Positions 8,102-18,295 of a stretch of 24,550 nucleotides of DNA are shown here, piece after piece; positions within the stretch are counted from its first letter, which is position 1, and every line of letters starts with the position of its first letter. A model generated the notes under the pieces. The model was not told the origin of the DNA and searched no databases. It was given only the letters and a program-made list of their open reading frames with translations. The stretch is from assembly GCA_910592205.1 (NCBI GenBank), contig CAJVPJ010000459.1:1-24550 (forward strand). The letters run 5' to 3'. This DNA is from Paraglomus occultum. Its lineage: Eukaryota; Glomeromycota; Glomeromycetes; Paraglomerales; Paraglomeraceae. The position numbers were made by a program, and so were the translations under genes.

Positions 8102-11081
8102 ATGAATACTGCTATGAATTTACCAAATTTAAAAGAGTCGATAATTACGAGTTATTGGGACGCTCGACCGCCTACGGAAGACCAAGTGTTGCATTTCCCA
8201 GAAGAAAACGATCCTTCACGGTCTTCTCAGTCTTCCCTATATACCCTGATATCCGGAGTGACCTCTGTTGCAAGCGAAGTGTCGTCTTACTGGGCAAAAG
8301 TATACCGTCGTGCAATATTTGTAAACTGGCAATCGAAAATTAAATTCCTTTTTTCTTTTAGAATGCTTCTGACAATTTTTCGTTTTCTTTTTATTAATAA
8401 AGAAACTTTACGCAACCGTAGTATGTCCTCAGGATCCTATATCACAATGTAAGCGCATTATGAAACATGCGACCACGTACGAGGACTGGGCTTATGGTGC
8501 AACAAGTCTTGATATTCATGAAGGTAATGAGAATTTTCGTACTCGTAGAAGAATAATCTGGAAACTTCATTACCGTTTGATTACTTTAATCAATCGAACG
8601 TTTTGTGATCGTATGAATGTTTAATACGTTCCGCCGGTCAGAGACAAACTGAACGTAGTAACCATGCTATTACATTTTTATACTAAGGCAAAGAGCAGTG
8701 GAAAAACGAGGAGGAGTCTCCGGATTATGACTATAAACTATTGAAGGCTAGGCGTGCTGAATTGCAACAAGTTCGTAAATCCGGCGATTTATCTGCCATG
8801 ATTTTCAAGCTTAGAACGTCTTTATCGAGGAATCTCGGAGACATGGGTCAACCAAAGGTAAATTGTAAACCATTGTCCCGACTTCAACATCTAACTTATA
8901 AGGCTGTTTGTCTTTGTCTATCTTAGCTATATGCCCACACACACATAGGCACCAAAAGACTTATAGAAGCGTATATTAACGAAGTTGCTAAGTTATTGAA
9001 TAGAATCTGTGAACTAGAATCGGATGACATAACCCCTAAGGAAAAGCTAGAAGTTATCACTAATACACGACAATCGTTTGGGCGAACTGCTCTTCTATTG
9101 AGTGGAGGGGCAACGTTTGGTACGTATGTGAATAATCGTACGTACATGTAATACTTGACAATAAGACGCGTCTGTCATATTTAGGACTTGCTCACATTGG
9201 TGTCATAAAGTGTTTATATGAAGTCAAGTTATTGCCGCGTATTATCTCTGGAGCATCTAGTGGATCGATCATAGCTGCATTACTTTGCACAAAGACTGAT
9301 GATGAAATTCCAACATGGTTCTATGAGATGCAGAATTTGGATTTTGTAAGTTATATATGCTTTGGGATACGATGTTGAGGCAATATTATATTGATAAGTT
9401 TTATCATTTGAAGGAGGTATTTGATAAAAAAGATCGACCAGATACATTATATACGAGGCTTTGTCGCTTGTTTAAACGAGGTAATTCACGGAAGAGAAAA
9501 TCAGATCTACCGAATTCATGGCTAATTTCTTTCTTACCTTGATGCAGGCGTATTGTATGACGGTGATGTTCTAATAGAATGGATGCGCAAACAACTTGGG
9601 GATATGACTTTTCAGGTATATTTATCAGCACCAACTGTTTGCGTATTGCGAAGTTAAGGTGCTCAATAGCATGTTCCAAACTTTCAGGAGGCATTTAATC
9701 GCACTCGGCGTATTTTAAATATTACTGTCAGTTCTGCCAGCGTATATGAAATGCCGCGGCTTCTCAATTATTTGACAGCACCGAACGTGGTACGTTGAGT
9801 TATCGCATCTCAATTATTATATATCGGAAATGTTTTGTCTGACTGTTATTGTTAATGTCTTCGCGCCTGAAGCTAATTTGGTCCGCTGTGTAAGTTACAT
9901 AACACGTTTGTCAATCTTCCTTGTTTGATCATGATATATGATAAGTCTAACCAAGGTGAATCAAACGATTTTACAGGGCTGCATCATGCGCTGTGCCATT
10001 CATCTATGGTTCGACGCCATTGATGGCAAAAGATAAAGCTGGGAAGATTGCACTTTGGAATCCATCTGGTTTGTTGTTAGTTCTTTGAATTGAAGCGCGC
10101 ATAGTCATATAAAACTTCTTTATTAATCTTATTTGTTATTGAAATCAAAGGTCACACATGGATCGATGGTTCTGTTGAAAAGTGAGTATATAAGACGTAA
10201 AACGACGTTCCAGCGATGCATAAGATATATATCATTAATTTACATAATTACAGCGACCTTCCAATGAATAAGCTGTCTGAGTTGTTCAACGTTAATCATT
10301 TTATCGTCAGTCAAGGCAAGAATTGGGCTTATCATATTTTGTTTATATCAGCGTGTCCAACTTGACGACAACGCTTATTTCTGTCTAATTACTTTATCAG
10401 TCAATCCCCATGTTGTCCCATTTCTTCAAACGAAGCTCATTCCCTCGGCAATAAATCGTATGGTCAGCTGGTTCATTTTCCTTGCTGTTTCTGAAATACA
10501 ACATAGATTGAACCAGGTGAGTGGAATACGTTAAAAGTAGTTATTTTTCATACGATCGTTCTATTCATAGCGCGCTTACTGATGCTGATTTGCTATAAAA
10601 CAATAGTTAAGTGAACTCGGAATTACAGGAAGTTTAATATATCGAATACAAGCTATTGTATCCCAACGATACGTTGGTGATATTACCATAGTACCACAAA
10701 TAGCATATACCGATTTCCTGAATCTCCTTACTAACCCCACACCAGAAATACTAAAAGATGCAACGTTAAGAGGTGAAAGGGCTACATGGCCGAGTAAGTT
10801 TTGAATCATTCGTTATCATGTTTGCAATAGTGACTAATGATATCAACTTATCCTCAGAAATTTCGATTATTCGTAATCATTGTCATATTGAATTATGTCT
10901 TGACTCGGCCGTGATCGCCCTACGGGAGCAGGTATTGAGTTTGGCTGTCTCCCCAAATGAATCAGGAGGACTAGACAGTTTAGATTTGGAAACTCCCGGA
11001 AATGCCAATGAACCGGAAAAATTTATACGCCGTGAGAAACGACATAAGATTCGGCCACTATCTACAACAGATGAATTCTGA
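8102..11081 (+). CDS. Patatin-domain triacylglycerol lipase (TGL3/4/5, SDP1 family)
   Basis: Fifteen exons: 8102-8320, 8433-8523, 8688-8857, 8927-9119, 9185-9345, 9414-9480, 9548-9615, 9688-9789, 9873-9889, 9977-10068, 10151-10181, 10254-10315, 10401-10516, 10607-10793 and 10858-11081; 599 residues. Lipases of this family release fatty acids from storage triacylglycerol on lipid droplets. An N-terminal family domain contains [12 protein letters not shown] and [10 protein letters not shown]. The patatin domain starts at [14 protein letters not shown] (oxyanion Gly-rich loop, about 217-230). It has the nucleophile elbow GASSG (S249) and the dyad Asp in WIDGSVENDLP (D399), followed by [15 protein letters not shown]. 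The start is uncertain: 8102 is the first ATG after an in-frame stop at 8066. The first intron's 3' site (8432) could instead lie at 8402. One intron uses a GC donor. Confidence 0.93.
10316..10400 (+). other. GC-AG intron in the lipase gene
   Basis: Exon 12 ends CAAG and the intron begins GCAAGA, ending TTTATCAG. The flanking codons restore the conserved FIVSQVNPHV stretch exactly, which no nearby GT donor does. The site CAAG|GCAAG matches the strong consensus normally seen at GC-AG introns. Confidence 0.85.
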
Positions 11082-11375
11082 AAGGGGATTAACTGCAAAC
11101 AGAGTTCTGTTTCTATTCTTTTTCCAACGTTATCGTATATGACACTGACCAATCAACTACCATGCAATACAAGGCAACAATCTACATTTCTGGTAAAGGA
11201 TCAGACAAGGTATTACACCATGGCTGTGGTATAAATATTTATTGGCGATGTTAATGTAATTGTTGGTATCAATCGACCACCTTGGTGTACGCGGTCAGAT
11301 ATGCACAAATCTAAATTCTGCAGATACCTCTCAATAAAGGCTTCAAACTCTTCTATTTCTCTAACGATTTATTTA
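11082..11375. other. Convergent 3' flanks of lipase and HP1 genes
   Basis: No gene was found. The 294-bp gap must hold both 3' UTRs. AATAAA on the plus strand at 11333-11338 is a possible lipase poly(A) signal. It is close enough to the HP1 stop (11376) that the two transcripts may overlap. Confidence 0.45.
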
Positions 11376-12297
11376 TCATTCTACAATCCTAAATCGCAAA
11401 TGCTTCTCGTAGAAGCTTATTACCTAATGAGCATTTTAAAAGTACCAATTATTGCGAAAGATTCCGCCGATCGCAAAAGCATGAGTAATATAAAAAGGAC
11501 AAACCTTTTGAGGACATTTTTCATTCACTTCTCTCGAATCATGTACTGTTCTCTGACCGTTTTTCCTACGGGAGAATTATTAGCGGACGAGTTATCTGTC
11601 TTTTGATAAAAATAGGCTCGTTGCTGAGAACGACATACCAATGCAAATAGACGAATAAACCTTCGTTAGTCTTTTCTACGGTTTCGATATTCTCCACTTC
11701 TTCCTCCCAACTGCCCCAATATGAAGGCGGAAAATCGTCATCGGTATCAATTCCTTCATCAGATAAGTCTATTGCTCGTTTCCGCTTAAAGTCTGACCGA
11801 GTGGGAGCTGATTTTGATGAATTATCACCGTTGGTTTTCGATTTGGAAGCCGTCTTTGTATTAGGCCTTCCTCCAATCCCTTCCCAATACTCTTCAACTA
11901 AATTTTGCGCAAAACTGATTGAATCAAATTTAAAAACTACTAGGGTAAACTACAATCAACGGAATCAACAAATGCGGCTGAGTAATGCGTACACGTTCTC
12001 TTCGTCCTCCCACGTATTTTCGGAATCTGGGTACCCTTTCCATTTGAGGAAGAACTGTAGATGACCCTAAATAGTCGGCAAGAAACTAAACAGATAAGTT
12101 TTTGAGTCAAGGAGAAATCACTATGCTCAGTCTGAATAAAGACTCACGTTTTTCCTGCGATGTCTTAAAACTCTCTCTACAACATATTCATCTTCTCCTT
12201 GACTATCGTCAGACTGACTGTTTTCTTTCTGCTTCTCTTCATTCCTGCTTGTTTCCTCAGACTTGCGCTTGCTCTCGTCAATTTCTTGTGGTGACAT
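11376..12297 (-). CDS. HP1: HP1/Swi6-type heterochromatin protein (chromodomain + chromoshadow domain)
   Basis: Five exons: 12148-12297, 11993-12066, 11639-11914, 11505-11565 and 11376-11423; 202 residues. Residues 1-36 are a charged, low-complexity tail. The chromodomain (about 37-86) begins EYVVERVL and contains [15 protein letters not shown]. The aromatic cage expected for methylated H3K9 is present (Y38, W59, Y62 by alignment to HP1). A 50-residue hinge includes KRKR (118-121), possibly nucleic-acid-binding or nuclear-targeting. The chromoshadow domain (about 144-202) contains [17 protein letters not shown] and ends [16 protein letters not shown]; it normally dimerises and recruits PxVxL partners. 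HP1 proteins pack H3K9-methylated heterochromatin and silence transposons. The possession of both domains distinguishes it from transposon chromodomains. An upstream non-coding exon is possible, since TTTGTTTAG precedes the ATG. Confidence 0.94.
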
Positions 12298-12788
12298 GTC
12301 TGGTGATACTAAACAAATGAACAGGCTGTCGGAATGATGTTAATGTGTGTATAGGCTAGGGAACAAGGAAAGCTTTATTAGGCTTTAATAATACAAACTA
12401 AAGCGCGTTGAAAAATTAACAAAGGGGGCATTGTTTAACGTGACGTCACAAGGTTGATTATTATTATTATTATTCTTATTATAATATTTATGTCAGCATG
12501 CCAATTCATCCTATGAACTCTTTTATGTTACTGCAAATCAACTTCTTTTTTGTCACCAATAATTATAGCGTCGCGAAGTTTAAAATGGATAGAGTATGGT
12601 AAGCGATAACGTTATCGCATACAATCTCGAAGAACAGAATCACAAAAATTAACCCGCCCAATGAATTCGACCTTCCAGAAGTTGACTAAAATTACCTTAT
12701 TTGGCCATCAAACAGTGCAATAATTTTCGGCTCCACAACGAGACATTAACATTACGTATTTATCATGCGTATTACTATACCAATACTA
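12298..12788. promoter_or_regulatory. HP1 upstream region with a perfect CRE and a 16-bp palindrome
   Basis: No gene was found. GTGACGTCAC at 12440-12449 contains the full CRE octamer TGACGTCA (bZIP, CREB/ATF-type site), 144 bp upstream of the HP1 ATG. A TTA microsatellite lies at about 12458-12482. The perfect palindrome GCGATAACGTTATCGC is at 12603-12618. Regulatory function is inferred from position only. Confidence 0.4.
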
Positions 12789-13072
12789 AGGGGTCGTCTA
12801 AAGCGGGGGCAACACAAGAAATCAGTCCAATTAAATTTCAAAGATTGGCGAAGTTAACCAATCTAATTACAAGATCACGTGTAACATATAAAGTTCAAAA
12901 CAAGCCAAAAAGAAGAAAATTCAAATTTTACTATGATAACTAGCCTTTGACTTCTAAGTAAAAATGTTCAGCATGAAATTTTACTCATATGTATTAAATG
13001 TCAATAACTTAATTAAAAAATTGTTATTAATTTGATGATTTCATGTATTTGCCCCCGCTTTAGCCATCCCCT
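12789..13072. mobile_element. MITE-like non-autonomous DNA transposon, 284 bp
   Basis: Terminal inverted repeats of 24 bp lie at 12789-12812 and 13049-13072. They match at 21 of 24 positions, both start AGGGG and both contain CTAAAGCGGGGGCAA. The element is flanked by the direct repeat ATACTA (12783-12788 and 13073-13078), consistent with a 6-bp target-site duplication. The interior is AT-rich and encodes no transposase. A plus-strand frame at 12701-12943 crosses the left boundary and is therefore unlikely to be a gene. The superfamily is not recognised. Confidence 0.8.
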
Positions 13073-13382
13073 ATACTAAGCAACATTCTGATAGAGAAAG
13101 TATTAAAGTCCGCGTACTTGTTTTACGGCGATTGGTAATTTGGTCACGCATGCCGGAAAACAAACTATCTGTCTCTTGGCTTGGTCGATTGGCTCAGTTT
13201 ATTCTTACGCAAAAATAATAATAATGTAGGATGCCTCAAATAATTAATGTATCACACAAATCATACATTAAAACATCTCCAGGTTATATCTTTATTGCAC
13301 AAAGGTATAATAAGATAAAGTGCATCATGTCATTAAAGCGGAATTAGGTGCTTCCTCTGCATCCCGCATTAATCATAGCTCC
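13073..13382. other. MAP1 3' flank, no other gene
   Basis: AT-rich DNA between the MITE and the MAP1 stop. AATAAA on the minus strand at 13291-13296 lies about 87 nt past the MAP1 stop and is the likely poly(A) signal. Nothing else was recognised. Confidence 0.45.
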
Positions 13383-15257
13383 TTATGGATAAATTCGCTT
13401 TTCATTTGCTCTAGCTGTCAATACTTCAACACCAGTTTCGGTCACAAGAAGCGTGTGCTCGAATTGTGCACTTCGTTTTCCGTCTACAGTGACCGCTGTC
13501 CAGTTATCAGGCCAGAGCTGATCTTTCCAAGTTCCTAAAATACTCTCGCATTGTGAGATGCTAACTAATAGTTAATATGAGACGCAATTATTCGTTACGT
13601 ACCAAGATTTATCATTGGCTCTATCGTGAATACGTGGCCAGGTTTCATGATGCCCACAGCCTTATTTTCTAATGAAGAGGGTACTCATGTTATGATTAAT
13701 TTCATGAAAAAAAAACATAGTAGATAAGCATCAAAGAGCAACCTACTTTTGTAATGAGGAACACTAGGCGCACAATGAAAGAGCCTTCGATGATATCAAA
13801 GTAATAATGGTTATTTCAGAAGTTCTGAGTCTGGCTTTAATGTTAGCCTTCGTTGAGCGAAAATTCTAACCTATGAATTCCATGTCCACAATACGAGCTA
13901 ACGACAGAACAGTTGTTTTCCTTTGCCGTTTTCTCTATAATTGCTCCAAGATTACGATATAAAAAGCCTGGCTTGACTATGAAGACCTGTTAGACAATTA
14001 CTGACAAAAAGTCAAGTTAAAATCGACATGTTTAATTACCATGTTCTATTGCCTTGTCCAGACATTCCTTTGCAGTTCGCAATAACCTCTTGCTATCTTC
14101 GTCTATGTTCCCAACTGGATAGATTTCGTTAAGATCTCCATGAAAACCGTTATGATACAACGTGACATCCACGTTGACGATATCGCCATCCTGAAGTTCG
14201 CGCTGATCGGGTATTCCGTGACAGATAACTGATGAAAGGTGAAACTGATTCAACAAATGTCGGCCGGCAGCTAGGAAAACACGCGCTTCAAACTTACCTT
14301 CATTCACCGAACTAAATTCCGTGAGAGAACCGCCAAAAAAGTTAAAAGACAACTACTTGGCAATGAAATAACTTAAGAGCCGACATTTACGTGCAGACTG
14401 ATTTTGGAAACCCATAATAATTTAGCGGAGATGGATAAGAATCGCGTTCTATCGTAGCTTCATGAACTATCCGATCTAACTCATCCGTAGTGACACCAGG
14501 TTTTATGGCTGCCGCTGCAATATCTAATACTTCGCGAGCAAGCTGTCCGCGCGTAGTATTCATTGAAAGTCGTTACCGTTACAAACTAAGCAATGCCAGA
14601 ATGAAATTTGTAGATAAAGAAAAAAACAAAATGTTAATTAAAGTGGCTAACCTTGCAAACAGTTCGCATGCCCTCAATTTCTTCTTCATTCAGGACTTTT
14701 ATTGTGGTACTGTTACGGACGCTTTGCTCAGATTTCGGTTGGCCTGATTCAAGAAACATTTCGCGTAGGCCGTGAGCAAATGGAGCTTCAACTGCTCTGC
14801 ATTATTCTTGTCAACTTCAAATTATTGAGTTCTTTATGATACAATCTCTCAACCTGTGAAATCGTCTGCATAGTCCGGTCTTATTATGTGCGGTGGTACT
14901 GGTCTTCGAGGTGACAAAGGGTAGACCGCTCGCAACGAACCGGTATAATTATACTTTGGAATATATGTATTTCCTACAAGAGCACGGTCAGTACCGTCTT
15001 AAATTCGCATCAATCACTAAAAACATACCTTTATCGTGAATGGGTTTGTGGGTAGCCTAATGGTTGGGAAAGGACACAGTTAAACAAATTAGTCCCTGAA
15101 CGTTGCTGCCGCGCGAATCACTGCTTACCCAGTTCTTTTTAAAGCACTCTTGTGTACAGAAGTAAGAGCCTGAAATGCCATTCTTCAAGCAAGTAGGGCA
15201 TTGCAATCTCGCGGGATTTCCACAGGCTATCCCCGTACATTTTTGTTCACTGTTCAT
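13383..15257 (-). CDS. MAP1: Methionine aminopeptidase 1 (zinc-finger type)
   Basis: Eleven exons: 15129-15257, 15029-15056, 14854-14973, 14652-14791, 14391-14542, 14298-14311, 14040-14228, 13871-13976, 13747-13784, 13603-13668 and 13383-13534; 377 residues, close to yeast Map1. The enzyme removes the initiator Met from nascent cytosolic proteins at the ribosome. The N-terminal zinc-finger region has C7, C12, C20, C23, C34, C38, H46 and H50, as in eukaryotic type 1 enzymes. The pita-bread catalytic domain has all five dimetal ligands: D215 (NVDVTLY), D226 (HGDLNE), H289 (CGHGIH), E322 (FTIEPM) and E353 (QFEHT), plus the substrate His H198 (VICHGIPD). It lacks the insert of type 2 enzymes. Exon 6 is only 14 nt. 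A CRE octamer sits 34 bp upstream of the ATG. Confidence 0.96.
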
Positions 15258-15450
15258 TGTAATTGCTACAAAATGAAGGAACCGCAAAATTGACGTCACC
15301 CCAGACCTGAACAAAAAAGTATGATTAAATGTTACACAACGCAACAAATTAAAACGAGGCGACTGCAACAAAACCAGACAAAGTGAACATTTTATTATAT
15401 GCGACATAAACAAGAGGATGATGTAGCTGTGTAGAATGAACAACAAAATG
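15258..15450 (-). promoter_or_regulatory. MAP1 upstream region with CRE octamer
   Basis: TGACGTCA at 15291-15298 lies 34 bp upstream of the MAP1 start codon. The region also holds the 30-bp repeat at 15363-15392 that is shared with 24488-24517. This suggests that part of the promoter derives from a dispersed repeat. No TATA box was recognised. Confidence 0.4.
15363..15392 (+). repeat. 30-bp dispersed repeat, identical to 24488-24517
   Basis: All 30 bases, from CTGCAACAAAACCAGACAAA through GTGAACATTT, are identical to 24488-24517 in the same orientation. Similarity stops abruptly on both sides. It is likely a fragment or terminus of a dispersed element. Confidence 0.85.
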
Positions 15451-18295
15451 CAATGAATTCTGCAAAAGACATTGCCAGCTTGAATTCTACTTCAATATTG
15501 CCTTACCGCTTATTTTATGGAGCGGAAAATTGTTCCTTCACATATACCAATTCCATCTTTGAATAGACATAAGACTAGCGATGAATTATCCCAATAAAAC
15601 AGCTGTAACAGGAATCAAATTATAGTAATAATAAGTAATATATAAATCTGGTCGTGTGTGCTATCACGATCTGAGATATGAAGTTCAGCACATGATGAGA
15701 ATTTGACTAAAAAAACAGGATTGGTAATCATCCATGTGTCTCGTATATATGAACAAAAGTTGTCCCAAACTTATACCTATCACCAACAAACTAAATAAAG
15801 AACAGCGTTATTAAATTTACGTAAAATCTTTCTCATTTTGTTTTCAACCAACTTTATCCCCGTCGAATCATAATTGCGGGTTGTCAATTCGAGCGGAGCT
15901 GTGGCGTTTTCCACTTTTATTGAATAAATAACTGTAAGCGACCTTTAAACCAGGCTTTATTTTTACTACTCACAACTTGGTGTCGGCCGGTAGACACTAA
16001 TTCATCCTTCCTCGAGTAAATCCACTATTCTCTTCCGATAAAATTGTTTCGGAAACTTATAAGTCAGAATTATATCAAACATGTTTCCACGTAAGCGAAC
16101 AATTTGTTGTAAGCCAGTGAAATACTCGCGGAACAAGAAGCAAATACTTCTAATTGAGATAGGAATTAGCGGGCAGTTTTACCACTATATTGAATAAATC
16201 ACCAGCGCATAAACATGAACAGTGTGTTTCAAAGCACACTCGAATTCTATAAGTGCAACCTCCATAAGTGTAAGACTTCTTTAAACGCAAAAAAGTAAAC
16301 CAATTTTTTATATGACGTCCATTCCTGAAATTTACACGCAAACTATTAAAATAAACTTCTTTATTTTTTTGGACGTTACTGACGTTTCAATAACGTCGCC
16401 ATGCTTTTAATTAACAGGATATAATCCTTTAATTGTTAATCGTAACTGTAGATTTGTGTAACGTGTTTGTGTTTGTGTTTGACATGCAAGAATCCACTTT
16501 GGAAAACAGCTTGGCTTACAAATAGGGAGAACTCATCAACAACGATTTAGATTTATTTGTTTATTACAGTAATATGATTGGCTGTTTTGTGACATCAGCC
16601 GCCGTTAGTGACCCGTACTAACAAATGGTGAGCGAATGCATACGTAGTAAGAACGACTTAGTTACGGTTTACTGGCCACCTACTTCTCATATAACTTAGC
16701 AAACGTTTGTCGTTTGTAATCCATAATAATAATGATAGCCCGTTCCGATTTGCGCCGCCCCCTGATTGGCGGATTAAAATCATATGATCGGACACGGATG
16801 GAACCAAAACGTCCGTTTGTTGCGAAAAAGGGTTCTAATGGCTTTCGGAAATATGGTTTTTATTGCAACAAATAACAATTAAAGTCTTGGAGTGAAAAGA
16901 AAACAACGGAATAATATTGGAATGGAGGAACACGAAATTATCGGAACGGAACAGAAATGAGCAGGGCTATTGTCACTGTTGGATAATTGTTGAGTTATTA
17001 ACGTGTTCCCTTATTCTAGACTAATTATAGCCATTCAGTATTAGTATATATAATGTTTTGAAAATAAACAAATCTGCAGTAATTTTTAAAGCCGACTATG
17101 TTCGAATTACAGTTGAATATCGGTCAATTTCGATAATATTCTACACAGATATGTCGACGTATGCTTAACTTATTCGTAGTTACAAATCAAATTCCAGCGG
17201 CAATAATAATTGGATTTGTTCATGCCGGTTAGCATTTCCTTTAAAACCGCTCGCTGTATCTTGCTTTTTGGTGAGTATCACTTTGAGATTTTTGCTAATG
17301 TCAATTACAGTCCGTAAAACCCCAAAATTAGAAGGCGCGTTTAATGTTGTCTATATAAGTACAACTTTAATTCAATATTAACTCTATATGATAGTTCATT
17401 ACGATACACATTCTATTAAGTAAATCTTTGGTCATGTTCAATGAACTTCCAATTGAGAATGTTGCCTAATTAGATGGTTGTGATCGTAAGCTTTACATAT
17501 GGAGAATATGAAAGTTGTAAACACGGTTAGACTCTACGAGTGCACTTACTGGGGACGAAATCTACGTGTTCTACTTAATAAATTTATAGAAGGCTTGTTG
17601 TGAGAAGCACGAAAATGTGGATATTTCTCCGAGCATCTCTGCAAAGGGTGCAGAAGTGATGACCCACAGTTGGAATAATTGACATATCAAGGATTGGAAA
17701 GTTGTCGATAAACATCAAATACTAATTCACAATTTACTTTTCTTCACTAATAAACAAAGTGTGTTTGTTTGAGTAGACAATTTATAAAGTTGTTTTCATT
17801 CTCGTCCTACTAATTTATCGATAATCTTAATTAGTGCTTTATGTTAACGTTCTTCTAATGCGTTTTCGTTCCCGAGATTGTTTTTAATATCAGAATGTTG
17901 TGCATATTTAGGGTTTCTCCTCTTCACAATGCTTCCTGTATGGCTATTCCAGGACAGGTACGTGGTAATAGAACTTCTCATATTATTAATTGCATGAAGC
18001 AAAGCTGTTGAGAACTATTTCGTAATTCAATCGAGCATTGACATAGAGCCATTTGTTATTAATCTGGCGCGATCGTCTGACTTATCAATCTGATTTGTTG
18101 AGTGACTGTCGTATTACTGCGGTTTTTTCACGAACTTGGCGTGTAAATAGTTGTGTCACACAATAATAAAGTCACGCTAATGTGTTTGGAGAAACATCGT
18201 CAAGACTTGAGCGTAAACATAATAAGAGACCCGTTTTGATCAATTACTTTGTCACGCGAAGACAGGAATGGGATTATGATTATCAGGCTCTCGTT
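15451..18295. other. Long intergenic region, no gene recognised
   Basis: About 2.8 kb of AT-rich DNA without recognisable domains on either strand. Items seen: the palindrome ATCATATGAT at 16779-16788, a short inverted pair GACGTTA/TAACGTC around 16371-16397, and a locally GC-rich stretch at about 16741-16772. The right end should contain the promoter of the polymerase gamma homologue. A phase-compatible, exon-like segment at 17912-17957 lacks a start codon and was not used. Confidence 0.5.

Noticed and set aside
12701-12943. Plus-strand 80-codon frame
   Set aside because: It crosses the left boundary of the MITE and resembles no protein.
16150-16341. Minus-strand 63-codon frame with several Cys
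   Set aside because: No family recognised and no supporting splice or promoter context; treated as intergenic.
17912-17957. Alternative upstream exon for the polymerase gamma homologue (AG before GGTTTC, GTACGT donor, compatible phase)
   Set aside because: It has no in-frame ATG, would need a 647-nt intron and a further unseen exon, and the 18296-18479 exon fits better.
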